This document shows positions 56,017-64,000 of a stretch of DNA of 64,000 bases, in pieces. Under the pieces are notes generated by a model that had not been told where the DNA came from, made no database searches, and was given only the letters and a program-made list of their open reading frames with translations. Location: assembly GCF_900458815.1 (NCBI RefSeq), contig NZ_UHDZ01000001.1, forward strand, positions 682,001 to 746,000, in the 5' to 3' direction. Position 1 is the stretch's first letter. Each line of letters opens with the position of its first letter. The position numbers and the translations under genes are program-made. Source of the DNA: Staphylococcus saccharolyticus (GTDB lineage Bacteria; Bacillota; Bacilli; Staphylococcales; Staphylococcaceae).

Positions 56017-57078
56017 ATGGCTAGAATAAATGTTAATTTATCTAAAATTAAATATAATGCCAAAGTACTTCAAACAGTATTGGAACGTAAAAACATTCAT
56101 TTTACTCCTGTAGTGAAGTGTGTTGCTGGCGATAAACGCATTGTTTCAACAATAGAGTCATTAGGCATTACTCATTTTGCAGAGTCTCGTCTTGATAATA
56201 TCGAAAGACTTAAAGATTTAAAGGTAACTTTTACATTGTTACGAGCACCTTCAGAGTCTGAATTTGACTCAATGATTTCAAATGTTGAAATAAGCATCCA
56301 AACAGAGCTAGGGACTATACGAAAGTTAAATACTATTGCTAAGAGATTAAGTATGACACATCAAATCATGCTCATGATTGATTGGAAAGATGGTCGAGAA
56401 GGTGTTTTAACGTACGATATGATCGATTACGTCAATGAAATACAGAAACTATCACATATAGAACTCGTAGGAATAGCCTTTAATTTTATGTGTTTTAAAT
56501 CATTGGCTCCAGATGAAAATGATATATTTATGATGAATCAATTTGTTACTGCAATTGAACAAGAAATGGGTTATAAATTCAAAGTTGTTTCTGGTGGCAA
56601 TTCAAGCATGTTACCTCAGACAATGTATAACAATCTTGGAGAAATCAATGATTTACGTATAGGGGAAGCACTTATCAGAGGTGTTGATACAACAACTTAT
56701 AAACCAATTGCAAGTTTATACCAAGATGCGATTGTGTTAGAAGCGGAAATTATCGAAATCAAACCACGTTTAAATCAAGGAACGAATCAGTCTTATTTGC
56801 AAGCAATTGTTGATATTGGTTATTTAGACACTTTTACTGATGGTATTCAGCCAGTCGCAAATGAAATTAAAATTATTGGCGCATCAAGTGATCATTTAAT
56901 GATTGATTTAAATAACCAAGATCATTATCAAGTGGGCGATAGAATACAGTTTAGTTTGAATTATGAAGCATTATCACAAAGCATGTATATGAAAAATTTA
57001 ACTAAAACTTACATCTATGATTCAAAGATTCAAACGCTAATTGAAAATTTTAATACTCCTGAGTATTCACGTAATTAA
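56017..57078 (+). CDS. sfaC: PLP-dependent racemase SfaC (alanine racemase-like)
   Basis: 353 residues, fold type III PLP enzyme thought to make D-ornithine for staphyloferrin A. RINVNLSKIKYNAKVL at the start, PLP lysine in FTPVVKCVAGDKR (near residue 34), VSGGNSSMLPQTMYN (about 189-203; phosphate-binding) and RIGEALIRGVDTTT (about 214-227). Last gene of sfaABC; AGAGGTG ribosome binding site overlaps the sfaB stop. Confidence 0.93.
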   Translation: MARINVNLSKIKYNAKVLQTVLERKNIHFTPVVKCVAGDKRIVSTIESLGITHFAESRLDNIERLKDLKVTFTLLRAPSESEFDSMISNVEISIQTELGTIRKLNTIAKRLSMTHQIMLMIDWKDGREGVLTYDMIDYVNEIQKLSHIELVGIAFNFMCFKSLAPDENDIFMMNQFVTAIEQEMGYKFKVVSGGNSSMLPQTMYNNLGEINDLRIGEALIRGVDTTTYKPIASLYQDAIVLEAEIIEIKPRLNQGTNQSYLQAIVDIGYLDTFTDGIQPVANEIKIIGASSDHLMIDLNNQDHYQVGDRIQFSLNYEALSQSMYMKNLTKTYIYDSKIQTLIENFNTPEYSRN

Positions 57079-57257
57079 AACAATTTTTAATTAATGATTG
57101 AGTTAGATAATTAACAAAATGAGTTGTAATATAGTACATCTAGTCATAAATATTACATGTAAAATTATATATCGTTTTGAGATGCTTTCGAGTTAATATG
57201 CAATATGATTAAATTCAAATAGAGTAAATTTAATTAATGAAATAATAAAATAAGTTA

Positions 57258-57286
57258 TTGACATTGATAATCGTTATCAATAAACT
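57258..57286 (+). promoter_or_regulatory. htsABC promoter with Fur box in the spacer
   Basis: -35 TTGACA (57258-57263), 17-bp spacer, -10 TAAACT (57281-57286). The spacer 57264-57280 is exactly the palindrome TTGATAA-TCG-TTATCAA, a Fur-type site. Direct occlusion by Fur under iron-replete conditions is expected. Confidence 0.85.
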
Positions 57287-57322
57287 ATAAGTGTAAGCAC
57301 ATACATATTAAGGAGTGGAATC

Positions 57323-58318
57323 ATGAGAGGTTATAAATTTTTTAGTGTAATTGGCTTAATGCTTGCATTAATCCTTGTAGCTGCATGTGGAATTAAAGGA
57401 TCAAATGATTCAAATAATCAATCATCTAAAGATGGGATAGAAATAAAACATGAAGAGGGTACAACAAAAGTTCCTAAACACCCTAAACGTGTTGTTGTAC
57501 TTGAATATTCATTTGTGGATGCATTAGCTGCCTTAGATGTTAAACCCGTTGGTGTGGCTGATGATAAGAAGAAAGATCGTATTATAAAGCCATTAAGAGA
57601 TAAAATTGGAAAATATACGTCAGTAGGTACGCGTAAACAACCTAACTTAGAAGAAATTAGTAAACTTAAACCCGATTTAATTATTGCTGATAATAATAGA
57701 CATAAAGGCATTTATAAAGATTTAAATAAAATTGCTCCGACAATTGAACTTAAAAGTTTCGACGGGGACTACAATGAAAATATTGATGCTTTCAAGACTA
57801 TATCTAAAGCTTTAGGTAAAGAGGAAGAAGGTAAAAAACGTTTAGCTAAACATGATAAAATGATTGAAAAATATAAAAAAGAAATTACTATGAATAAAGA
57901 CCAAAAAGTGTTACCAGCAGTAGCATCTAAATCTGGTTTACTTGCTCACCCAAGTAATTCATATGTTGGTCAATTCTTGAGTCAACTTGGTTTTAAAGAA
58001 GCATTAACTGATGACGTTACTAAAGGTTTAAGTAAGTATCTTAAAGGACCATACTTACAAATGAATACTGAAACATTATCTAAAGTAAACCCTGAGCGCA
58101 TGTTCATTATGACAAACAAAGCAAGTTCAGATGAACCATCATTAAAAGATTTAGAAAAAGATCCAGTGTGGAAAAAATTAAATGCAGTTAAAAATAATCG
58201 CGTTGATATCGTAGACCGCGACTTATGGTCAAGATCACGTGGACTTATTTCTTCTGAAGAAATGGCCAAAGAACTTGTAGAATTATCTAAAAAAGATAGC
58301 AAAAAAGACAATAAGTAA
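57323..58318 (+). CDS. htsA: Ferric staphyloferrin A-binding lipoprotein HtsA
   Basis: 331 residues. Type II signal peptide with lipobox LVAAC (lipidated Cys22), then the helical-backbone receptor (class III binding protein): [31 protein letters not shown] (residues about 50-80), [21 protein letters not shown], and a basic binding pocket (several Arg/Lys, e.g. [16 protein letters not shown] near 291-306). Captures Fe-staphyloferrin A at the cell surface and passes it to HtsBC. RBS AAGGAG. Confidence 0.95.
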   Translation: MRGYKFFSVIGLMLALILVAACGIKGSNDSNNQSSKDGIEIKHEEGTTKVPKHPKRVVVLEYSFVDALAALDVKPVGVADDKKKDRIIKPLRDKIGKYTSVGTRKQPNLEEISKLKPDLIIADNNRHKGIYKDLNKIAPTIELKSFDGDYNENIDAFKTISKALGKEEEGKKRLAKHDKMIEKYKKEITMNKDQKVLPAVASKSGLLAHPSNSYVGQFLSQLGFKEALTDDVTKGLSKYLKGPYLQMNTETLSKVNPERMFIMTNKASSDEPSLKDLEKDPVWKKLNAVKNNRVDIVDRDLWSRSRGLISSEEMAKELVELSKKDSKKDNK

Positions 58319-58329
58319 GGTGGAAAACA

Positions 58330-59361
58330 ATGGCTATGGGAATGTATGATAGTCAATCCGCTATTGAACAAAAAAAGAGAAAGCGCACTACACTCACTTT
58401 TATAGTGGGTGTGTGCCTTCTTTTTATTTCAATGTATTTGAATTTAGCGATTGGTTCTTCAAAAATACAATTTAATGATATTTTAAGTTATGCCACAGGA
58501 CATATTGGTATAGAACAAACATTTTTAATACACAATGTACGTATGCCAAGGATGCTTGCTGGATTAGTGATAGGTGGAGCTTTAGCTATAGCCGGTCTTT
58601 TAATGCAATCAATTACTAAAAATCCTTTAGCATCACCACAAATTTTTGGGGTTAATGCAGGAGCGTCTTTTGTTATTGTACTTATCACAGTTTTAGTTCC
58701 ATTTCTAGGATCGTACTCAACAATTTTAGCGATAATTGGCGCCTTTTTGGGTGGTTTAACGGTCTATACACTTTCAGGCTCTACAAAATCTGTGACACCC
58801 ATTAAATTAGCTTTAGCAGGAATAGTAATACATTTATTCTTTAGTAGTATGACGCAAGGAATTATTATATTAAATGAAGATTCTAATGATACAGTTATGT
58901 TTTGGTTAATAGGCTCTCTAGCTAATATAAAGTGGCAACAGATTACAATTATTTTACCTTGTCTTCTAGTTGCAGTATTAGTAACAATTTTTATGGGACG
59001 TCAGCTTATGATTATGGAATTAGGTGATGACATAGCTAGAGGTTTAGGACAAAGAACTGAGATTGTGCGCATGATAGTAGGATTACTTGTTATTATTTTA
59101 GCTGGAGTATCTGTATCTATTGCTGGGCCTATAGGATTTGTAGGATTAATTGTGCCACACATTGTAAAAAGATATGTAAGTAAAAATTATTTAGTAATGA
59201 TACCTCTAACATTTATATTTGGAGCTAATTTACTCCTTATTTCAGATGTTTTAAGTCGGTTAATAACTTATCCATTTGAATCACCAGTAGGTATTGTAAC
59301 CTCATTTGTTGGTGCCTTTTACTTCTTATTTATTACAGTTAGAGGGGGGAATCGCATATGA
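58330..59361 (+). CDS. htsB: Staphyloferrin A/heme ABC permease HtsB
   Basis: 343 residues, FecCD family, about ten TM helices. VRMPRMLAGLVIGGALAIAGLLMQSITKNPLASPQIFGVNAGASF (residues about 69-113) is the family signature; GPIGFVGLIVPHIVKRYV (about 263-280) is the coupling region that contacts the ATPase (FhuC, encoded elsewhere). 11 bp after htsA, overlaps htsC by 4 nt. Confidence 0.95.
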   Translation: MAMGMYDSQSAIEQKKRKRTTLTFIVGVCLLFISMYLNLAIGSSKIQFNDILSYATGHIGIEQTFLIHNVRMPRMLAGLVIGGALAIAGLLMQSITKNPLASPQIFGVNAGASFVIVLITVLVPFLGSYSTILAIIGAFLGGLTVYTLSGSTKSVTPIKLALAGIVIHLFFSSMTQGIIILNEDSNDTVMFWLIGSLANIKWQQITIILPCLLVAVLVTIFMGRQLMIMELGDDIARGLGQRTEIVRMIVGLLVIILAGVSVSIAGPIGFVGLIVPHIVKRYVSKNYLVMIPLTFIFGANLLLISDVLSRLITYPFESPVGIVTSFVGAFYFLFITVRGGNRI

Positions 59362-60326
59362 TTAAGCAAAAAAACAGTATGCGATATATCATCGTAGTCA
59401 TGCTCTTAGTTATTAGTATTATATTCAGCTTATGTATTGGTTCAGTATTGATTAACCCAATTCATGCTGTTGTCGGTTTTTTTACTCACGATGATTTTAT
59501 TTTAAACGAATATCGTATACCAAGAACTTTATTAGGTTTAGTCATTGGAAGTAGCCTAGCAATTTCTGGTGCTGTTATTCAAGGTGTGATAAGAAATCCG
59601 CTTGCTTCTCCTGATGTTATAGGGATAACAAAAGGTGCTAGCTTAGCAGCAGTTTTAATTTTAATGATTTTCCCATCAGCACCTTTATTTGTATTACCAG
59701 TGGGCTCATTCATAGGAGCATTAATCATCAGTTTAATTCTTTCAATACTTATATCTAAATTCGATATCAAAGGTTCTAAACTGGCGTTAATAGGTTTAGC
59801 TATAGGTGCAATTTGTATAGCTATTGTGCAGTTTTTACTTATACGTAATCCTTTAGATGCAAATAACGCTTTAATTTGGTTAACAGGTAGTTTGTATGGC
59901 CATAATATTTCAAATTTTTACAGTGTTTTACCATGGTTTATGATTACAGTTCCTCTAGTTTTACTCTTATGTTATCAACTCGATATTTTAAATTTAGGTG
60001 ATCATGTTGCTATTGCACTTGGAGCGCGAGCAAAATTTTTAAAAATGATTCTTCTTGTTTTAGCTGTGATGCTGGCAGGTGCATCTATTGCTGTTGTCGG
60101 TGGAATTAGCTTCTTAGGATTGATAGCGCCTCACATTGCTAGACAACTTGTAGGACATAAGAATTTACATGTAATTGTTATGTCTGGCTTAATAGGAGCG
60201 ATTTTATTAACATTCGGAGATGGATTAGCACGTGGAATACAACCACCACTTGATATACCAGTAGGTGTTGTTATTGCAATTATTGGGGCACCATATTTCT
60301 TATTCTTACTACGTAAAATGAAATAA
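59358..60326 (+). CDS. htsC: Staphyloferrin A/heme ABC permease HtsC
   Basis: 322 residues, FecCD family, partner of HtsB. YRIPRTLLGLVIGSSLAISGAVIQGVIRNPLASPDVIGITKGAS (residues about 52-95), GGISFLGLIAPHIARQLVGHKN coupling segment (about 248-269), ending PVGVVIAIIGAPYFLFLLRKMK. No ATPase gene follows; staphylococci use the shared FhuC. Terminator at 60382-60421. Confidence 0.95.
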   Translation: MIKQKNSMRYIIVVMLLVISIIFSLCIGSVLINPIHAVVGFFTHDDFILNEYRIPRTLLGLVIGSSLAISGAVIQGVIRNPLASPDVIGITKGASLAAVLILMIFPSAPLFVLPVGSFIGALIISLILSILISKFDIKGSKLALIGLAIGAICIAIVQFLLIRNPLDANNALIWLTGSLYGHNISNFYSVLPWFMITVPLVLLLCYQLDILNLGDHVAIALGARAKFLKMILLVLAVMLAGASIAVVGGISFLGLIAPHIARQLVGHKNLHVIVMSGLIGAILLTFGDGLARGIQPPLDIPVGVVIAIIGAPYFLFLLRKMK

Positions 60327-60381
60327 CACAATTATTATTTATAAAGTATTTCTGTATAAGCTCGTTACTGATTTTAATACC

Positions 60382-60428
60382 CCCTTTAAAGTAAACATTT
60401 AAAAATGAAAACTTTAAAGGGAGTTATT
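60382..60428 (+). terminator. Terminator of htsABC
   Basis: CCCTTTAAAGT and ACTTTAAAGGG (11-bp stem, 18-nt loop) with a T-rich tail. Confidence 0.8.
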
Positions 60429-60566
60429 TTTAGTATAGGATTGCGCTCACTTAATAAATAGCGTATAGTGGTCTATACGTAATTATTCATAAAATTGCAT
60501 ATATATGAAAATGTTAAACTAGTTTTTGGAATTAATTTAAAACCTAAATAGATAGAAATGGATTGA

Positions 60567-61949
60567 ATGATTATGAAAGGATATACGCAAAGAGACATCT
60601 TAAAGGGAAGAGTCAAATTTATTACGATGTCGATCTTAGGGATTATTTTATTTTTAATCCCTATACCAGTCGTTCAGGATGGTAAAAAGCAGACCACTTT
60701 GCCAGTAGCATTTTTAGCAAATTGTTTAAAAGATTGGTTAGGAGGAATCATGTCGCCATTGATTGTTTTGATTATCACAATTTCTGGAATTCTAACCATA
60801 TTATGTTCCACAGTTTTTAAAAATCAATTGAACCCACAAGGATTAATGAACAGTGCGTTTAACGTAAAAATAGGGTGGTTAATACTTCGAATATTAGCCG
60901 TTGTATTTGTTTGGTTAACTTATTTAAAGATAGGTCCTGAGATGATTTACACAGAAGATACGGGGGGGGGATTGGTATTTTCAAGCTTATTACCAACGCT
61001 TGTAGCTGTTTTCTTGTTTGCTGCTTTATTCTTACCATTATTAATGGAATATGGATTGCTAGAATTATTAGGACCAATATTTAGACCGATTATGCGACCA
61101 TTATTTACTTTACCAGGTCGATCAACTGTTGATAACTTAGCATCATTTATTGGTGATGGTACTGTGGGGGTTTTAATTACTAGTAGACAGTATGGAGAGG
61201 GTTATTATTCTAGAAGAGAAGCAACAGTGATTTCAACAACTTTTAGTGTTGTGTCAATTACATTCGCTATTGTCATTGCTGAAACGATTAAAATGCAAAA
61301 TCAATTTTTTTACTTTTATATCACTGTAGTTATCTCTTGTTTAATCGCCGCAATGATTATGCCTAGAATATGGCCACTTAAGAATATACCTGATGAATAT
61401 GCAAAAGATGTTTCTGATGAAGCAAGGACTGAACAATTACCAGAGGGTAAAACAGCTTTAAGACATGGTTTTGATATGGCAACTGACGTGGGAATCAAAG
61501 CACCTGGAATCAAGGATTTTTTCATTTCTGGATTGAAAACTGTTGTAGATATGTGGTTTGTTATTTTACCAGTTGTAATGAGTATAGGTACAATTGCTAC
61601 TATTATTGCTAACTATACATCATTATTTGAAGTGATAGGTAAACCATTTGTACCATTATTAGAGTTATTACAAATACCAGAAGCAGCTCAAGCTTCTCAG
61701 ACTATCCTTATTGGTTTTGCTGATATGTTTTTACCTTCTATTCTAATTGAAGGTGTTAAAAGCGATGTAACTCGTTTTGTTATAGGTGCATTGAGTATTT
61801 CTCAACTTATTTACTTATCTGAGGTGGGTGGCGTCATACTAGGCTCTAAAATACCTGTGAGTATAGGTAAGCTTTTTATGATTTTTTTAATTCGAACAAT
61901 CATAACGCTTCCTATCATAGCGCTATTAGCTCACTTATTTTTTCATTAG
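60567..61949 (+). CDS. YjiH-like nucleoside-recognition (Gate) domain membrane protein
   Basis: 460 residues, about ten TM helices. A Gate domain covers residues about 140-260 (MEYGLLELLGPIFRPIMRPLFTLPGRSTVDNLASFIGDGTVGVLITSRQYGEGYYSRREATVISTTFSVVS) and a second similar half follows (ADMFLPSILIEGVKSDVTRFVIGALSISQLIYLSEVGGVI). Related to SpmA/SpmB and YjiH; the substrate is not established. ATG 60567 or 60573 are both possible, ribosome binding site weak (AGAAATGGA). A run of eight Gs at 60963-60970 inside the gene is a possible slippage spot. Confidence 0.85.
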   Translation: MIMKGYTQRDILKGRVKFITMSILGIILFLIPIPVVQDGKKQTTLPVAFLANCLKDWLGGIMSPLIVLIITISGILTILCSTVFKNQLNPQGLMNSAFNVKIGWLILRILAVVFVWLTYLKIGPEMIYTEDTGGGLVFSSLLPTLVAVFLFAALFLPLLMEYGLLELLGPIFRPIMRPLFTLPGRSTVDNLASFIGDGTVGVLITSRQYGEGYYSRREATVISTTFSVVSITFAIVIAETIKMQNQFFYFYITVVISCLIAAMIMPRIWPLKNIPDEYAKDVSDEARTEQLPEGKTALRHGFDMATDVGIKAPGIKDFFISGLKTVVDMWFVILPVVMSIGTIATIIANYTSLFEVIGKPFVPLLELLQIPEAAQASQTILIGFADMFLPSILIEGVKSDVTRFVIGALSISQLIYLSEVGGVILGSKIPVSIGKLFMIFLIRTIITLPIIALLAHLFFH

Positions 61950-61965
61950 AACAAATAAAAATAAA

Positions 61966-62056
61966 TGGGAGGGGGACAGAATTCATATTGAATTCGTTGT
62001 CTCACCCCTGCAACGAGGACTAGAGTTGAAAAAAGCTTGATATAAGCGCATTTTCA
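61966..62056 (-). repeat. Dispersed intergenic repeat, inverted copy
   Basis: On the minus strand reads GCGCTTATATCAAGCTTTTT, then GGGGTGAGACAACGAATTCAATATGAATTC: the first and last blocks of the copy at 38.6 kb with the middle block missing. The hairpin (GAATTC-ATATT-GAATTC core, extended GGGG/CCCC ends, 61966-62008) may act as terminator of the Gate-domain gene. Confidence 0.7.
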
Positions 62057-62129
62057 ATTCAGTCATCGACTGCCAATATGCTAAAAATACCTGATGATTG
62101 ATGTCCCAAGCTCATTTCCCTGGATTTGC

Positions 62130-62453
62130 TTATAGTCTATCTAAAGGTGATAGTACTTTAGCCTTAACTATTTCACTATTAATGACGGGTGGATCTTTTG
62201 ATTGCCCACTATTTTTATGGGCTTCTTTAAATACATCACTGTTAACCCAATTTTTAAAATCTTCCTCGGTTTCCCACCAAGAGTTAACATACAAGTCTTT
62301 ACTATATACGTCTCTCTCAATTTGCCAAACTTCAATGCTATTAAAGTCTTTTAAAGATTGAAGTTGACCACCTTTTGTAAATCTGAGTGCCATTTTTTCT
62401 GCAAATCCTTTTTTTACTGTAATTCTATTAGTTACCACAAACATATATGTCAT
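62130..62453 (-). CDS. IsdG/HmoA-like heme-degrading monooxygenase (ABM fold)
   Basis: 107 residues, single antibiotic-biosynthesis-monooxygenase domain. The catalytic triad of the IsdG family is in place: Asn in VVTNRITV (residue 9), Trp in SWWETEEDFKNW (near 59-60) and His in DVFKEAHKNSG (near 79). These enzymes oxidise heme to release iron. It resembles Bacillus HmoA more than staphylococcal IsdG/IsdI from memory. Start ATG follows GGAGG. No Fur box seen upstream. Neighbouring siderophore genes fit a role in iron supply, but the gene is transcribed separately. Confidence 0.75.
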   Translation of the reverse strand: MTYMFVVTNRITVKKGFAEKMALRFTKGGQLQSLKDFNSIEVWQIERDVYSKDLYVNSWWETEEDFKNWVNSDVFKEAHKNSGQSKDPPVINSEIVKAKVLSPLDRL

Positions 62454-62580
62454 ACCTCCAAATGTATTACCTTCAATATAATATGAAGAAGCTTTAATAT
62501 CAATTTAATCATCTAATTATGAATATGAATGAAGTGAAATAGTTGTTAATAACGTATGATAAATAAAAATATATAAAATT

Positions 62581-62607
62581 GTCGACAAAGTTTAGAACTT
62601 TGTCGAC
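62581..62607. terminator. Perfect hairpin, terminator for the minus-strand gene
   Basis: GTCGACAAAGTT-TAG-AACTTTGTCGAC: 12-bp perfect stem, 3-nt loop; on the minus strand it is followed by an AT-rich, T-rich tract. Confidence 0.75.
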
Positions 62608-62636
62608 AGTAAATTTATTTAAAAAGTATGTACTTA

Positions 62637-62897
62637 TTATTTAGTTAATTCGTTATATACCTTTTGGTCATTTTGTGTGTAGATAATGCATAAATGATGA
62701 TCAGTATCAATAAGAACACGATTAGTTTTTCCAAATGTAGAACCGATTCGAGAAATCTCCTTACCGTTTTCTTCTGGTACTGCATGAATATCTTGGTCTT
62801 GTGAAACATGTTTAATTTCATTAGTTGGAATTTTGATATCTGCAACTCGCCATTGAATTCGTACCTCATTATCATTTTTCTTTACTGTCATTGCCAT
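62637..62897 (-). CDS. SunI/YnzG-like small protein
   Basis: 86 residues, soluble, beta-rich ([47 protein letters not shown]). The pattern of short strands with a [10 protein letters not shown] block resembles the PH-like SunI/YnzG proteins, one of which gives sublancin immunity in B. subtilis. A bacteriocin-immunity role is speculative. ATG follows AAGGAAG. Confidence 0.6.
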   Translation of the reverse strand: MAMTVKKNDNEVRIQWRVADIKIPTNEIKHVSQDQDIHAVPEENGKEISRIGSTFGKTNRVLIDTDHHLCIIYTQNDQKVYNELTK

Positions 62898-63079
62898 TAA
62901 AAATACTTCCTTTAAATAGTTTGTACGTTTATCATAAATAATTTTGTAATCGCTTTCAAGTATTATGTGATGCTTTTTATATATTGTGCCATACTAATTG
63001 TTTTGTGTGAATAACACGAAAGTATGTTCGCTTTTTGGTTACATATGTGATAAGATACATACAAGAAGGAGAACGTTCA

Positions 63080-63589
63080 ATGACAGGAAAAACACATGCA
63101 TCATGCGGCTTTTTAGTTGGCGCACTTACTACTCAATATCTTCAAACAGATGTATTTACTTCAGTTACTATTATTATATTATCAGTAATTTCTAGTTTGC
63201 TCCCTGATATATGTCATACGCAAAGTAAATTTGGGAGACGATTTAAAATATTAAGTTTTATAACTAGATTATTATTTGGGCATAGGACTTTTACCCATTC
63301 ATTATCCTTTATCGCTACTATTATTTTTTTACTGTACTTAATCCAAACTCCGGTGTATTATATGGTTGCAATTGTTATTGGTATGATTTCACATGTTATA
63401 CTAGACATGTTAACCCCAAAAGGTGTTAAGTTATTTTACCCATTACGAATTAATGTAGTATCACCAATTCATTTTAAAACTGGGGGACTAGTGGATTTGT
63501 CTTTAGCTACTGCGTTAGGTGTTGGAGCCTTATATACACTATTTCAACCATATATCAATCACCTCACTCAACAGTGGTTATCACATTAA
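63080..63589 (+). CDS. YdjM-type membrane-bound metal-dependent hydrolase
   Basis: 169 residues from ATG 63080 (MTGKTHASCGFLVGAL, RBS AGAAGGAGA); the in-frame ATG at 63035 lies upstream of that ribosome binding site. Four or five TM helices and the family's conserved histidines and acids: KTHASCG (residue 5), LPDICHTQSKFGRR (Asp and His), FGHRTFTHSLS (near 67-77) and SHVILDMLTPKGVKLFYP (near 103-120). Predicted inner-membrane zinc hydrolase, substrate unknown; E. coli YdjM is LexA-regulated. An inverted repeat CGAAAGTATGTTCG at 63018-63031 recalls the Gram-positive LexA box only loosely. Confidence 0.8.
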   Translation: MTGKTHASCGFLVGALTTQYLQTDVFTSVTIIILSVISSLLPDICHTQSKFGRRFKILSFITRLLFGHRTFTHSLSFIATIIFLLYLIQTPVYYMVAIVIGMISHVILDMLTPKGVKLFYPLRINVVSPIHFKTGGLVDLSLATALGVGALYTLFQPYINHLTQQWLSH

Positions 63590-63628
63590 GTTTGTGTGAG
63601 TCAGGGAATAAACATTTAAAATCATTAA

Positions 63629-64000
<372 letters not shown>

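Noticed and set aside
62098..62361. 87-codon frame antisense to the heme-monooxygenase gene
   Set aside because: The opposite strand has the catalytic triad and a good ribosome binding site; this frame has neither.
63018..63031. LexA box for the YdjM-like gene
   Set aside because: CGAAAGTATGTTCG matches the half-sites CGAA..TTCG but has 6 internal bases that fit the Gram-positive consensus CGAACATRTGTTCG poorly; kept only as a remark.
62998..63195. 65-codon frame overlapping the YdjM-like gene start
   Set aside because: Cys/Tyr-rich out-of-frame shadow without a ribosome binding site; the YdjM-like frame is strongly supported.

Overview
The window is chromosomal DNA of a low-GC Firmicute and almost certainly a Staphylococcus. 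Evidence: a SarV-type SarA-family regulator beside moaA; FemX (FmhB), the enzyme that adds the first interpeptide glycine; an uninterrupted S10-spc-alpha ribosomal cluster followed by ecfA1A2T-truA-rplM-rpsI; a staphylococcal lacRABCDFEG (tagatose-6-phosphate) locus; amaP-DUF2273-asp23; and the staphyloferrin A locus sfaDABC-htsABC. Gene order follows the S. aureus backbone as I remember it, but the proteins diverge enough that a non-aureus, probably coagulase-negative, species is likely. I cannot name the species.

Layout. 1-4.3 kb: 3' end of moaA, sarV, an MFS pump with its MarR regulator (perfect 17-bp palindromic operator), and a frameshifted glyoxalase-fold gene. 4.4-9.6 kb: femX, a large RND transporter and two small proteins, one starting at TTG. 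9.7-12.4 kb: three broken genes (AEC-family transporter, glucose dehydrogenase, glucose uptake glcU). 12.6-17.7 kb: an acetyltransferase, topB, a purine permease and a small membrane protein. 17.9-36.8 kb: the ribosomal supercluster with secY, adk, infA, rpoA, the ECF vitamin-transporter module, truA, rplM and rpsI, all intact. 36.8-49.2 kb: a sirtuin, then a decaying lac operon, a broken cell-surface hydrolase, an intact NADP-dependent oxidoreductase and a frameshifted zinc-type alcohol dehydrogenase. 49.5-51 kb: the SigB-type alkaline-shock operon. 51-60.3 kb: Fur-controlled staphyloferrin A synthesis, export and uptake. 60.5-64 kb: a YjiH-like gate protein, a heme-monooxygenase-like protein, a small SunI/YnzG-like protein, a YdjM-like membrane hydrolase and the start of a UDP-sugar pyrophosphorylase.

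How the genes work together. SfaD, SfaB and SfaC make staphyloferrin A from citrate and D-ornithine, SfaA exports it, and HtsABC takes the ferric form back in. Fur boxes lie in both control regions. The ribosomal cluster carries several leader or intercistronic structures (upstream of rpsJ, between rplB and rpsS, upstream of rplM) that look like autoregulatory RNA elements. No map gene lies between adk and infA.

The most striking signal is selective gene decay. Twelve accessory genes, mostly for carbohydrate use, carry stop codons, indels or both, while about 60 housekeeping genes over the same 64 kb are open. lacA and lacB are still open, and the lac cre site and operator-like palindromes are still recognisable, so the decay looks recent. 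I found no CRISPR array, insertion sequence, prophage, rRNA or tRNA gene. Remarks that a protein matches a S. aureus protein rest on remembered family knowledge, not on a search.
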